The notes beneath the pieces were generated by a model. The model was given only the letters and a program-made list of their open reading frames with translations. It was not told the origin of the DNA and searched no databases. Positions 51,569-60,406 of a DNA stretch of 64,000 bases are shown here, piece by piece. Each line of letters opens with the position of its first letter. Position 1 is the stretch's first letter. Source of the DNA: an uncultured Flavobacteriaceae bacterium (GTDB taxonomy: Bacteria; Bacteroidota; Bacteroidia; Flavobacteriales; Flavobacteriaceae); the NCBI GenBank assembly GCA_905182295.1, contig CAJJAZ010000007.1, positions 100,175-164,174 on the forward strand, given 5' to 3'. A program made the position numbers and the translations under genes.

Positions 51569-51795
51569 CTAAATATTTTTTTTCAAAGATACTTTAAATT
51601 TACCTCAGCTACGGCTGTTGTAAAAGTCACAATAAAGGCCTTGTTTTATTTTGGAATTGTGTGTTTTTGCCTATTAAATTACATTTTTGTGAATATTATT
51701 TAATATGTGTATAACTCCTCTAAAAATCAATAGATAAAGCGCTTATAAAGCATAAATATTAGCTATTTTTAACCCTTAATTTAAAATACCATCTC

Positions 51796-53679
51796 GTGGG
51801 TAAGAAATACGTTTTTGACTTTGACAGTACTTTGACAAGTGTAGAAGCATTGGATGTTTTGGCAGAAATCACTTTGGCAAATAAGCCTGAGAAAGACGTA
51901 GTTGTGTCTGAAATTCAAGCCATCACAAACCTCGGTATAGATGGAGAGATTTCCTTTACAGAATCTTTAGAGAGAAGGCTTTCGTTGTTACATGCAAACA
52001 AAGCAGATTTGGATACTTTGGTTCATGAATTGCAAAATAAAGTGTCTGCTTCTATAGTGAGAAACAAAGAATTTTTTGAGAAGTATTCTGAAGATATTTA
52101 TGTGATTTCCTGTGGCTTTAAGGAATTTATTGAACCTATTGTAGCGCAATATAATATCCCAGCCCACAAGGTATATGCCAATACATTTACCTATGATGAA
52201 AAAGGAAATATTACAGGATTTGATAAAGAGAATGTATTGTCTTCGCACAACGGAAAGATTGAGTGCTTGAAGCGAATGAATTTAGCCGGTGAAGTTCTGG
52301 TGATAGGAGATGGCTATAGCGACTATGTCATGAGAGAAGCAGGGATTGCAGACAAGTTTTTTGCCTATACTGAAAATGTTTCTAGAGACAAAGCAACGGC
52401 AAATGCAGATCATGTAACACCAAACTTAGATGAGTTTTTATATGTTAACGATCTTCCGAGAAACATCTCTTACCCTAAGAATAGAATTAAGGTATTGTTG
52501 TTAGAAAACGTTCACCCTGAAGCTTTTAAAAAGCTTTCGAAGGATGGTTTTTCAGTTGAGTTGGTCAAAACCAGTCTAGATGAGACCGCCTTAATAGAGA
52601 AGATTAAAGGGGTGCATGTATTGGGGATTAGATCTAAAACACAACTGACACAAAAAGTTTTAGATGCTGCAGATAAACTAATGGCTGTTGGTGCTTTTTG
52701 TATCGGGACCACTCAAATAGATCTAGAAGCCTGCAAGAAAAAAGGGGTGGTTGTTTTTAACGCGCCTTACAGTAATACCAGATCTGTAGTAGAATTAGCC
52801 ATTGGGGAGATTATTATGTTAATGAGAAGTATTTTTCCTAGAAGTACTGAAATCCATAACGGTCAATGGAATAAGACAGCAGAAAACTCAAGAGAAGTAA
52901 GGGGAAAGAACCTAGGTATTATTGGTTACGGGAATATTGGTAAGCAATTATCTGTTCTGGCTGAAGCTATGGGGATGCATGTTTATTTTTATGACGTAAA
53001 TGACCAATTATCCATAGGTAACGCCACCAAATGTGATCATTTAAATGAACTACTGGGATTGTCAGATGTAGTGAGTCTGCATATAGATGACAACAAAGCA
53101 AATATAGACTTCTTTAATAAGACTGCTTTTGACGCTATGAAGCCAGGGGCTTTACTGGTGAATCTGTCACGAGGGTTTGTAGTGAATATTGAAGCCTTGG
53201 TAAGCGCATTAAAATCTGGCCATATAGGTGGAGCTGCAGTAGATGTTTATCCAGAAGAGCCAATTAGCAATGGTGCCTTTGTAACGGCCCTTCAGGGTAT
53301 GAAAAATGTCATTTTAACACCTCATATTGGAGGTAGTACGGAAGAGGCGCAAAGAGATATCGCTAATTTTGTTCCTAATAAGATCATGGAATACATGAAT
53401 TCTGGAAATACGGTAGACGCTGTAAATTTTCCAAACATTAGACTGCCAAAGCAACAAAATGCCCATAGATTTTTACACATTCATAAAAATGTTCCAGGAA
53501 TTATGGCTAAAATCAATGAAGTGTTGGCATCCTTTGATATGAACATCAGCGGACAGTTTCTCTCTACAGATGCTCAGGTAGGTTATGTGATTTCAGATTT
53601 AGATAAAGATTACAATAAAGAAGTGATTAAAGCACTTAAGGAAATACCTAACACCATTAAGTTTAGGGTATTGTACTAG
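51796..53679 (+). CDS. serA: Phosphoserine phosphatase / 3-phosphoglycerate dehydrogenase fusion
   Basis: A 627-residue fusion of two serine-synthesis enzymes. Residues 1-210 are a HAD phosphatase of the SerB type: Asp8 and Asp10 in FDFDST, a Ser in VISCGF near 104, Lys in the GKIECL region and the acidic loop IGDGYSD near 172. Residues about 230-540 are D-3-phosphoglycerate dehydrogenase: GYGNIG at about 376, Arg in NLSRGF near 457, Glu in YPEEP near 487 and His in TPHIGGS near 507. Residues about 560-627 are an ACT domain for serine feedback. The start is GTG at 51796, forced by an in-frame TAG at 51760 and the lack of ATG before the HAD motif. SerC is not in the window. Confidence 0.9.
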   Translation: MGKKYVFDFDSTLTSVEALDVLAEITLANKPEKDVVVSEIQAITNLGIDGEISFTESLERRLSLLHANKADLDTLVHELQNKVSASIVRNKEFFEKYSEDIYVISCGFKEFIEPIVAQYNIPAHKVYANTFTYDEKGNITGFDKENVLSSHNGKIECLKRMNLAGEVLVIGDGYSDYVMREAGIADKFFAYTENVSRDKATANADHVTPNLDEFLYVNDLPRNISYPKNRIKVLLLENVHPEAFKKLSKDGFSVELVKTSLDETALIEKIKGVHVLGIRSKTQLTQKVLDAADKLMAVGAFCIGTTQIDLEACKKKGVVVFNAPYSNTRSVVELAIGEIIMLMRSIFPRSTEIHNGQWNKTAENSREVRGKNLGIIGYGNIGKQLSVLAEAMGMHVYFYDVNDQLSIGNATKCDHLNELLGLSDVVSLHIDDNKANIDFFNKTAFDAMKPGALLVNLSRGFVVNIEALVSALKSGHIGGAAVDVYPEEPISNGAFVTALQGMKNVILTPHIGGSTEEAQRDIANFVPNKIMEYMNSGNTVDAVNFPNIRLPKQQNAHRFLHIHKNVPGIMAKINEVLASFDMNISGQFLSTDAQVGYVISDLDKDYNKEVIKALKEIPNTIKFRVLY

Positions 53680-53709
53680 TGTAGTAGCTTTAAATATATT
53701 AAGTGATTT

Positions 53710-54183
53710 TTATCTGTGGTGGTAGGGTTCATTTTTTAAAATACTAAACCCTCTATACAACTGTTCTACCATAAATAATCGGATCATCTGATGAGAAAAT
53801 GTCATTTTGGATAGGCTTATTTTTCCATGGGCCCTTTGATAGACTTCTTCGCTGAATCCATAAGGACCACCAATCACAAAAACCAATTGTTTTTGACCAC
53901 TTAGCATTTGTTTTTGAAGGTAATTTGAAAATGCTACTGAGTCATAATTTTTTCCGTTTTCATCTAGTAAGATAAAGATATCAGCGGGTGTGATTTGTTT
54001 TAAAATAAGTGCAGCTTCTTTTGACTTTTGTTGTAACTCACTTAAATTCTTACTATTTCTAATGTCTGGGATAATATTTATTTTAAAACTGACATAGTGT
54101 TTGAGTCTTGAAATATAAAGATCAATAAGGTATTGAAGTTCTTTTTGGTCTGTCTTACCAACAGCTATTAGTTTTATGGTCAT
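53710..54183 (-). CDS. rlmH: 23S rRNA pseudouridine-1915 N3-methyltransferase RlmH
   Basis: A 157-residue SPOUT-class enzyme that methylates pseudouridine 1915 in helix 69 of 23S rRNA. The SAM knot is visible as VFVIGGPYGFSEEV and the C-terminal part as SLSKMTFSHQMIRLFMVEQLYRGFSILKNEPYHH, which is nearly invariant in the family. I use ATG 54183 (MTIKLIAVGKTD), the standard N-terminus, rather than a start seven codons earlier. The gene is convergent with serA and divergent from the YihY-type gene. Confidence 0.95.
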   Translation of the reverse strand: MTIKLIAVGKTDQKELQYLIDLYISRLKHYVSFKINIIPDIRNSKNLSELQQKSKEAALILKQITPADIFILLDENGKNYDSVAFSNYLQKQMLSGQKQLVFVIGGPYGFSEEVYQRAHGKISLSKMTFSHQMIRLFMVEQLYRGFSILKNEPYHHR

Positions 54184-54249
54184 TTTAATCAGATAAGCAC
54201 ACAAAGGTATTTGTTTTTATTAATTTAGCACAAAGACTATTCGTTTACC

Positions 54250-55227
54250 ATGTCAAAGGAGATTGAGATAAAAATTCAAAAAATACCCCTACTTAGAAAC
54301 TTGTTGTCTTTACTTAAAAAAGTTCAGCTGCCCGGTTTCGAAGGTTTGTCTGTATATGATCTTATTGAGATGTATATGTTGGGTATTATTAAGGGAGCGC
54401 TTTCTACAAGGGCCAGTGCTATTTCTTTCTCGCTTTTTACCGCGCTATTTCCATTGCTCATTTTTATATTAACCTTGGTGCCGTATATTATTCCTTACAT
54501 TCAAATAGGTGACCAGGCATTTGAGGAGCAATTGTTTTTGTTTATGGAATCTTTTTTGCCTACTGCAACTGGAGATTATTTTTCTGAGATTTTTAATCAG
54601 ATTAAACAGCAAAAGCAGTCAGGTCTACTATCTTCTTCGTTTGTGGTATCTATTTTTTTAATGGCCAATGGCGTGAACGCTATTTTTGGGGGATTCGAAA
54701 ACTCTTACCATACAAAACTCAATAGAAACTTTTTTAAGCAATATTTATTTGCCCTTGCTGTTGGACTTTTATTGTCCCTGTTGTTTATATTAGGTGCCAT
54801 TGGATATGTATATTTTGAATTTTATATTTTAGATTATATGATTGACTTTTCAAAAAGCAATCCCTATACTTCTGCAGACCAGGAACTACAACTGGTATAT
54901 TGGTTGAAGACTGCATTTTTCGCAAGTGTTTTTTATCTGATTACTGCTGTTTTGTATTTCTTTGGAACAGCAGAAACGACCAAGACCAATTTTTTCTCTA
55001 TTGGGGCTTTTATGACTACAGCATTGTTTTTGTTTACCTCTTATTTTTTCGGAATATACATCGATAATTTCGCTACCTATAACCAGTTATATGGTGCCTT
55101 GGGAGGGCTTTTGATTCTCATGTTTTATATCTGGATTAATTCAAATATTTTGCTTTTAGGATTTGAGCTCAATATGAGTTTGTTTTCATTGAAGAGTGGT
55201 ATTATAAAAAACAGAAAGGATTCATGA
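54250..55227 (+). CDS. YihY/BrkB-family membrane protein
   Basis: A 325-residue integral membrane protein with about six spans, following the YihY/virulence factor BrkB pattern: GALSTRASAISFSLFTALFPLLIFILTLVP near residue 55, GVNAIFGGFENSYHT in the middle and LYGALGGLLILMFYIWINSNILLLGFELN near the end. The family was once called ribonuclease BN, which is wrong; its true role (perhaps transport or envelope) is not settled. The stop overlaps the priA start by four bases (ATGA), so the two are translated from one mRNA. Confidence 0.87.
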   Translation: MSKEIEIKIQKIPLLRNLLSLLKKVQLPGFEGLSVYDLIEMYMLGIIKGALSTRASAISFSLFTALFPLLIFILTLVPYIIPYIQIGDQAFEEQLFLFMESFLPTATGDYFSEIFNQIKQQKQSGLLSSSFVVSIFLMANGVNAIFGGFENSYHTKLNRNFFKQYLFALAVGLLLSLLFILGAIGYVYFEFYILDYMIDFSKSNPYTSADQELQLVYWLKTAFFASVFYLITAVLYFFGTAETTKTNFFSIGAFMTTALFLFTSYFFGIYIDNFATYNQLYGALGGLLILMFYIWINSNILLLGFELNMSLFSLKSGIIKNRKDS

Positions 55228-57692
55228 TGAGGTATTTTGTTTCCGTGGTTCTTCCCCTGCCCTTAAAGCAATTATTCACCTATGAGCTCGAAGAAGAGGA
55301 ATATCAATTCCTTTTACCAGGCATGAGGGTTGCAGTTCCTTTTGGTAAATCCAAAGTATATACCGCATTGGTTTATTCCCTTGAAAATACTTTTGAAGGA
55401 TCTTATGAGCCAAAAAGGATACTCTCCATTTTAGACGCTACACCAATTGTCACTGAGATACAATTGAAGCATTGGTCTTGGATGGCAGATTATTATATGT
55501 GTGGTTTAGGTGAGGTATATAAAACGGCTGTTCCAACAGCACTAATCTTAGAGGGAGAAACATATCTCAGGCGGACAGACATCTTGCAAACGGACCATAA
55601 TGCGCTTACAGCAGACCTTTCAGACAATGCCTATATTGTTTTGGACGCACTGTCCTTAAACGAGTTACTCCCCATTCAAACCTTGAGTACTCTGGTGCAA
55701 AAGGACAATATTTTCAACATTATTGAGGTGCTTTTAACCCTTGAATTAGTTGTTGTTGAAGAGCAACTCACGGCACGTTATATCCCAAAATTCAGAAACG
55801 AGTACGCCTTTCCAAAGCATTTCCTCCTCGATCACAGCAGTATTGAATCTTTAGGGTTAAAGCTTAAAAATGCACCCAAACAGCTTGAAGTTTTTAATTT
55901 CTTTATCGCTACTCCATCGCATGGAAAAGTCATTACAGATTTAGTCATCAGAAACAATGGATTAAGTCCTGCCGCATTAAAGGCGCTGGTTTCTAAGGGT
56001 GTCGTAGAAAAAACAGAAAGAAGGGTAGACCGCGTTGTGCTTGATCCGAATTTTAAAACTACACCAATTAAAACCTTAAATCCGTCACAAATAGAAGCAT
56101 TGACTGCAATTAAGTCTCATTTTAATGAGCGAAAAGTCGCTCTTTTACACGGAGTCACTGCTTCAGGAAAGACAGAGGTATATGCGGCGTTAATTAAAGA
56201 AGCACTTTCAAGAGGGGAACAAGTGCTGTATTTGTTACCTGAAATTGCACTAACAACTCAGCTTATAACTAGGCTTCAGTCTTATTTTGGAACTGCTGTT
56301 TCTGTATATCATTCGAAATACAATATACAAGAGCGTGTAGAAGTTTGGCAAAATGTGGTCAATGAAAGCCCAAAGGCCCAACTGATTGTTGGCGCTAGAT
56401 CTGCACTTTTCTTACCGTTCAAGAAATTGGGTCTTGTTATAGTAGATGAGGAGCATGAGAATTCATTCAAGCAGTTTGATCCAGCCCCGAGATACCATGC
56501 TAGAGATTCAGCTATTGTATTGGCGCATATTTCAAAAGCACCTATTGTATTGGGCTCAGCCACTCCGAGTTTAGAATCAATCCAAAATGTATTGCAGCAC
56601 AAATACGGTTTAGCGGAATTAACCAAAAGGCATGCAAATATTTCTATGCCCAGTATTAATCTGATAGATCTCAAGGAACAATACAAAAAGAAAAAAATGA
56701 AGCTTCAGTTTTCAGAGCCACTTAGATGGGCTATTGAAGAAACTTTGTCTGCAGGGGAGCAGGTAATCTTATTTCAAAATAGAAGGGGATATGCCCCAAT
56801 AGTTGAATGTTTTAGCTGTGGGCACACCCCTCATTGTAAAAGTTGTGATGTGAGTCTAACGTTTCATTCAAACGCAGGTGTTCTACGTTGTCATTATTGT
56901 GGTTATGAAGAACACAAAAAGTCTCAATGTACCGCTTGTGGTAGTTTAGATGTGTCTACAAAAGGTTTTGGAACAGAACAAGTAGTCGCTTCTTTGGAGA
57001 CGCTTTTTCCTGAAGCTCGGGTAGGTCGAATGGATCTAGACACTACAAGGGCTAAAGATGGTTACCAACAAATTATTAATCGTTTTGAGCAACATGAAAT
57101 AGATATTCTTGTAGGCACCCAGATGTTGAGCAAAGGATTGGATTTTAGAGATGTAGGTTTGGTTGGTGTAATGGCGGCAGACGCGCTGTTAAACTTTCCT
57201 GATTTTAGAGCACACGAAAAGACCTTCCAATTACTCACTCAAGTTGCAGGACGCGCGGGTAGAACACAGAAAAAGGGAAAAGTACTTATACAGACTTACC
57301 ATCCAGAGCATCAAATTCTTCAACAGGTTACTACTTATGAATTTCAATCCATGTGTAAGGAGCAACTGTATCAGAGAGAGATTTATAAATACCCTCCTTT
57401 TAATAAAATCATTAAAATAACCCTCAAGCATAAAGAATACAATAAATTGAACAATGCCGCAGATTGGTTTGCAAAGGGTTTAAAGAATATATTTAAGACA
57501 GGGGTTTTGGGTCCAGAATTCCCTGTGGTGTCTCGTGTTAGAAACCAATATATAAAACACATACTCATAAAAGTCCCTCCACAATATGCACTTAATCAAG
57601 TGAAAGATTCTTTATTGAGGCTAGAAAAATCATTTGAGGCAGTAGGTCCATTTAAAGGAGTGAGAATTGTTTTTAATGTGGACCCATATTAA
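55224..57692 (+). CDS. priA: Primosomal protein N' (replication restart helicase PriA)
   Basis: An 822-residue helicase that reloads the replication machinery at stalled forks. The N-terminal DNA-binding domain starts RYFVSVVLPLPLKQLFTYEL. The helicase core has LLHGVTASGKTEVY (Walker A), VDEEHENSFKQFD (DEEH box) and GSATPSLES. A zinc-binding insert follows with eight cysteines in pairs (CFSCG, CKSCD, CHYCG, CTACG), then the late motifs VGTQMLSKGLDF and QVAGRAGR. All parts are intact and the length is somewhat above E. coli PriA (732). Two ATG codons in a row (55224 and 55227) are both possible starts. Confidence 0.95.
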   Translation: MMRYFVSVVLPLPLKQLFTYELEEEEYQFLLPGMRVAVPFGKSKVYTALVYSLENTFEGSYEPKRILSILDATPIVTEIQLKHWSWMADYYMCGLGEVYKTAVPTALILEGETYLRRTDILQTDHNALTADLSDNAYIVLDALSLNELLPIQTLSTLVQKDNIFNIIEVLLTLELVVVEEQLTARYIPKFRNEYAFPKHFLLDHSSIESLGLKLKNAPKQLEVFNFFIATPSHGKVITDLVIRNNGLSPAALKALVSKGVVEKTERRVDRVVLDPNFKTTPIKTLNPSQIEALTAIKSHFNERKVALLHGVTASGKTEVYAALIKEALSRGEQVLYLLPEIALTTQLITRLQSYFGTAVSVYHSKYNIQERVEVWQNVVNESPKAQLIVGARSALFLPFKKLGLVIVDEEHENSFKQFDPAPRYHARDSAIVLAHISKAPIVLGSATPSLESIQNVLQHKYGLAELTKRHANISMPSINLIDLKEQYKKKKMKLQFSEPLRWAIEETLSAGEQVILFQNRRGYAPIVECFSCGHTPHCKSCDVSLTFHSNAGVLRCHYCGYEEHKKSQCTACGSLDVSTKGFGTEQVVASLETLFPEARVGRMDLDTTRAKDGYQQIINRFEQHEIDILVGTQMLSKGLDFRDVGLVGVMAADALLNFPDFRAHEKTFQLLTQVAGRAGRTQKKGKVLIQTYHPEHQILQQVTTYEFQSMCKEQLYQREIYKYPPFNKIIKITLKHKEYNKLNNAADWFAKGLKNIFKTGVLGPEFPVVSRVRNQYIKHILIKVPPQYALNQVKDSLLRLEKSFEAVGPFKGVRIVFNVDPY

Positions 57693-57761
57693 TAGATTTC
57701 AATGTTTAATATATCATCAGTGGTTACGGCATTACCAATAGCTATAAAATCACCAGTAGTT

Positions 57762-58457
57762 TTACATAAATTTCATGGCTTCTGAAAGACAATTTTTTTT
57801 CGCTCTACTCACTGGAATAACCTGACCGCTAATAGCTACCTCTCTAGCATTATATCGATCTATTTTTTCAATGTTAATGACAAAAGATTTGTGCACCCTT
57901 ATAAAGGTTTCTTGGGGGAGTAAATCATGGAATGCTCTTAGCGAAGAAAGTACTAATACGTGACTGTCCAGAGTTACTATTTTTACGTAATCTCCTTTGG
58001 CTTCAATCCATTTAATTTCCCCAAAATTAATTCTCTTTTTACTCATCTTAGATCGAATGAAGATTTGATTTACAGAGTCGTCATTCTGGTGCATTTGCTC
58101 GTATTTAAGCATGGCCCTTTTTATGGCTAGATCAAATCTGGTCAGTAAAATAGGTTTTTGTAAAAAGTCAGTAACATCATATTCAAATGCTTTTAAAGCA
58201 TGTTCTGTTTTGCCAGCTACCACAATTACTTGGGGTTTATAGTTAAGGGTTTCCAATAATTCAAATCCCGAAATTAGAGGCATTTCTATATCTAAAAACA
58301 CCAGGTCAATAGACCTATTGTTAATACCGTTTTTTGCTTCTATCGCATTCCTGAAACTAGTCACCAGAAGAAGATCTGGATGGGATTTAATAATTCTTTC
58401 TAAAGTGATTCTTTGAATCTCTGAATCTTCTACAATAACACATTTTAGCTTTGACAT
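57762..58457 (-). CDS. LytTR-family response regulator
   Basis: A 231-residue two-component regulator. The receiver domain (1-125) has the acidic pair in VIVEDSE, the phospho-acceptor Asp56 in FLDIEMP and Lys101 in FLQKPI. The usual Ser/Thr at the end of strand four seems replaced by Ala (about Ala81 in VVAGKT). The C-terminal LytTR DNA-binding domain (about 135-231) shows INFGEIKWIEAKGDYVKIVT and FIRVHKSFVINIEKID. ATG 58457 (MSKLKCVIVEDSE) is chosen over a start six codons earlier. No histidine kinase gene is beside it. It lies alone between priA and the ribosomal operon, divergent from the latter. Confidence 0.88.
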   Translation of the reverse strand: MSKLKCVIVEDSEIQRITLERIIKSHPDLLLVTSFRNAIEAKNGINNRSIDLVFLDIEMPLISGFELLETLNYKPQVIVVAGKTEHALKAFEYDVTDFLQKPILLTRFDLAIKRAMLKYEQMHQNDDSVNQIFIRSKMSKKRINFGEIKWIEAKGDYVKIVTLDSHVLVLSSLRAFHDLLPQETFIRVHKSFVINIEKIDRYNAREVAISGQVIPVSRAKKNCLSEAMKFM

Positions 58458-58677
58458 ATGAAATGGGATTTTCATTGGGTTGTCATAAATGTATTTAAAC
58501 TTTTAACCCATTTACTATTAATGATGTGAACCAAGCTTATAATGTTGTGAAACCAATTTAATCTGTTGTTTTGTGTTTTTCGAATTGTTTAATGGAGTCA
58601 AAATAGTCGTTTAACTAATTAAAAAACAGGTTTATTTGATTAGTTAGCGCTTAAACCCACTAGAGCATGTAAATTTT

Positions 58678-58707
58678 TTGTATATACAGAAAAAAGGCTT
58701 AGTTTTG
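58678..58707 (+). promoter_or_regulatory. Promoter of rpsF-rpsR-rplI
   Basis: TTG at 58678-58680, a 19-base spacer and TAGTTTTG at 58700-58707: a full match to the Bacteroidota consensus. Transcription should begin near 58714, about 15 bases before rpsF. Confidence 0.85.
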
Positions 58708-58728
58708 CAGACTTAAATTATATAACAT

Positions 58729-59067
58729 ATGAATCATTACGAAACTGTTTTCATTTTAAATCCCGTTCTGTCTGATACTCAGATAGAGGAAACAGTTAAG
58801 AAATTTGAAGATTTCTTAATTAGTAGAGGCGCCAAAATGGTCGCTAAGGAAAATTGGGGGCTAAAAAAATTAGCCTATGCTATTCAGCACAAAAAAAGTG
58901 GTTTTTACCATTTGTTTGAGTTCACTGCTCCTGGAGAGGTAATTACTCCTTATGAGCAAGAGTTCAGAAGAGATGAGCGTATTATGCGATTCTTAACTGT
59001 AAAATTAGACAAGCATGCCATTTCATGGGCAGAGCGTAGAAGAGTTAAATTACAAACTAAAGCCTAA
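58729..59067 (+). CDS. rpsF: 30S ribosomal protein S6
   Basis: A 112-residue ribosomal protein of the small-subunit platform. It starts [16 protein letters not shown], the S6 signature, and contains [21 protein letters not shown] and [13 protein letters not shown]. There is no C-terminal acidic tail like that modified by RimK in enterobacteria. It binds S18, whose gene follows after five bases. The order rpsF-rpsR-rplI is the usual one; no single-strand DNA-binding or primosome gene is inserted between rpsF and rpsR. Confidence 0.97.
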   Translation: MNHYETVFILNPVLSDTQIEETVKKFEDFLISRGAKMVAKENWGLKKLAYAIQHKKSGFYHLFEFTAPGEVITPYEQEFRRDERIMRFLTVKLDKHAISWAERRRVKLQTKA

Positions 59068-59072
59068 TTATT

Positions 59073-59366
59073 ATGTCTATAGAACAACAAGCAAAAGGTA
59101 AAAAAGACGGAGAAATCAGGTATTTAACTCCGTTAAACATAGATACTAACAAACAGAAGAAATATTGTCGTTTCAGAAAGTCTGGTATTAAATATGTAGA
59201 CTATAAAGATCCAGATTTTTTAATGAAGTTAGTGAACGAGCAAGGGAAACTTTTGCCGAGAAGATTAACTGGTACTTCATTGAAATATCAGCGTAAAGTG
59301 GCTACTGCTGTAAAAAGAGCACGTCACATTGCATTAATGCCTTACGTAGGTGATTTATTAAAATAA
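59073..59366 (+). CDS. rpsR: 30S ribosomal protein S18
   Basis: A 97-residue ribosomal protein that pairs with S6 on the 30S platform. The conserved core is [48 protein letters not shown]. The N-terminal 30 residues before the core are longer than in E. coli (75 residues total there), as is common in Bacteroidota. One Cys precedes the core; a full zinc site is not present. It is the middle gene of the ribosomal operon. Confidence 0.97.
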   Translation: MSIEQQAKGKKDGEIRYLTPLNIDTNKQKKYCRFRKSGIKYVDYKDPDFLMKLVNEQGKLLPRRLTGTSLKYQRKVATAVKRARHIALMPYVGDLLK

Positions 59367-59378
59367 AAGCAACGCATC

Positions 59379-59828
59379 ATGGAACTTATATTAAGAGAAG
59401 ACGTACAGAACTTAGGTTTTAAAGATGATATTGTAAACGTGAAAAACGGATACGGTAGAAACTATTTAATTCCTAATGGATTGGCTGCTATGGCTACTTC
59501 TTCTGCTAAAAAAGTATTGGCAGAAAATTTAAAGCAAAGAGCACATAAAGAGAAAAAAGTAGTTGCTGAAGCTAATAAATTAGCAGAAGCACTTAAACAA
59601 TTAGAGATTAAGCTTACTGCAAAGACTGCAGGTGGGGATAAATTATTCGGTTCTATTTCAAACATAGATGTTGCTGCTGCTTTTGAGAAAGCAGAACAAG
59701 TGATTGAGAAAAAATTTATCACGGTACCTGGTGGGACTATCAAGCGTACTGGAGCATATACTGCTCAGGTTCGTTTGCATAGAGAAGTTATTGTAGATGT
59801 TGCTTTTGAAGTAATTGCTGAAGCATAA
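59379..59828 (+). CDS. rplI: 50S ribosomal protein L9
   Basis: A 149-residue protein of the large subunit. The N-terminal domain has MELILREDVQNLGFKDDIVNVKNGYGRNYLIPNG-type sequence (here in pieces: EDVQNLG, GYGRNYLIP), followed by the long connecting helix (about 45-75) and a C-terminal domain with AGGDKLFGSISN. The length equals E. coli L9. It ends the operon, followed by a strong terminator. Confidence 0.97.
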   Translation: MELILREDVQNLGFKDDIVNVKNGYGRNYLIPNGLAAMATSSAKKVLAENLKQRAHKEKKVVAEANKLAEALKQLEIKLTAKTAGGDKLFGSISNIDVAAAFEKAEQVIEKKFITVPGGTIKRTGAYTAQVRLHREVIVDVAFEVIAEA

Positions 59829-59848
59829 CATTTTTTTAAATGTAATTG

Positions 59849-59880
59849 AAAAAAGGCGGTGTTTTTACACCGCCTTTTTT
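59849..59880. terminator. Terminator of the rpsF-rpsR-rplI operon
   Basis: An eight-pair GC-rich stem (59855-59862 with 59867-59874), extended by six A-T pairs, over a four-base T loop. It is symmetrical enough to act in both directions. Its last T overlaps a -7-like element for the next gene. Confidence 0.9.
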
Positions 59881-59891
59881 ATTTTTGCAAA

Positions 59892-60362
59892 ATGAAATAT
59901 ACCAGGTTAACTAAAGAGCAATTAGAAGAGTTGCATCCAGAGTTTGTCAATTTTTTGGCTACCCAGTCAATTACAGCAAGTGAGTGGGAAGAGATTAAAC
60001 GTGATAAACCAGAAGTGGCAGAGGAGGAGTTAGATGTTTTTAGTGATCTTATTTGGGAGGGCGTCCTAAACAAAGTATCGTACTTGGAAAATATAAGCGT
60101 CCAACACATGCATTTATTTGAAGCGCTTGAGAAGGAGATAAAACTCATTTCTGTTAAAGTACTCAATCCAGATATTGATTTAAATACCGCAGAAGGATTT
60201 GCTTGGTTTAAGAAAAATTACCAGGGAGATTTTGTGGAATATTTGTCGGCCGCAAAGGCCTACAAAGACCCTAGAAATTCAGAATTGTTTGATTTAATTA
60301 AACAAGGCACTAGAATTACTAAGGGCGATTTATACCAGTGGTTTGACAATCTTATAGATTAA
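59892..60362 (+). CDS. DUF6495 family protein
   Basis: A 156-residue soluble, acidic protein. It begins MKYTRLTKEQLEELHPEFVNFLATQSI and includes WEEIKRDKPEVAEEELDVFSDLIWEGVL and, near the end, GTRITKGDLYQWFDNLI. This matches the DUF6495 family of Bacteroidota, which has no known function; it is often found near translation genes. I use ATG 59892, because the longer frame (from 59859) runs back into the terminator stem. The start codon is only four bases after a -7-like TATTTTTG (59880-59887), so the mRNA may have almost no leader. hisS follows after 44 bases. Confidence 0.75.
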   Translation: MKYTRLTKEQLEELHPEFVNFLATQSITASEWEEIKRDKPEVAEEELDVFSDLIWEGVLNKVSYLENISVQHMHLFEALEKEIKLISVKVLNPDIDLNTAEGFAWFKKNYQGDFVEYLSAAKAYKDPRNSELFDLIKQGTRITKGDLYQWFDNLID

Positions 60363-60406
60363 ACCGATATTTACTTTTTATACCATGCTTTTAGAATTAG
60401 ATTTAT

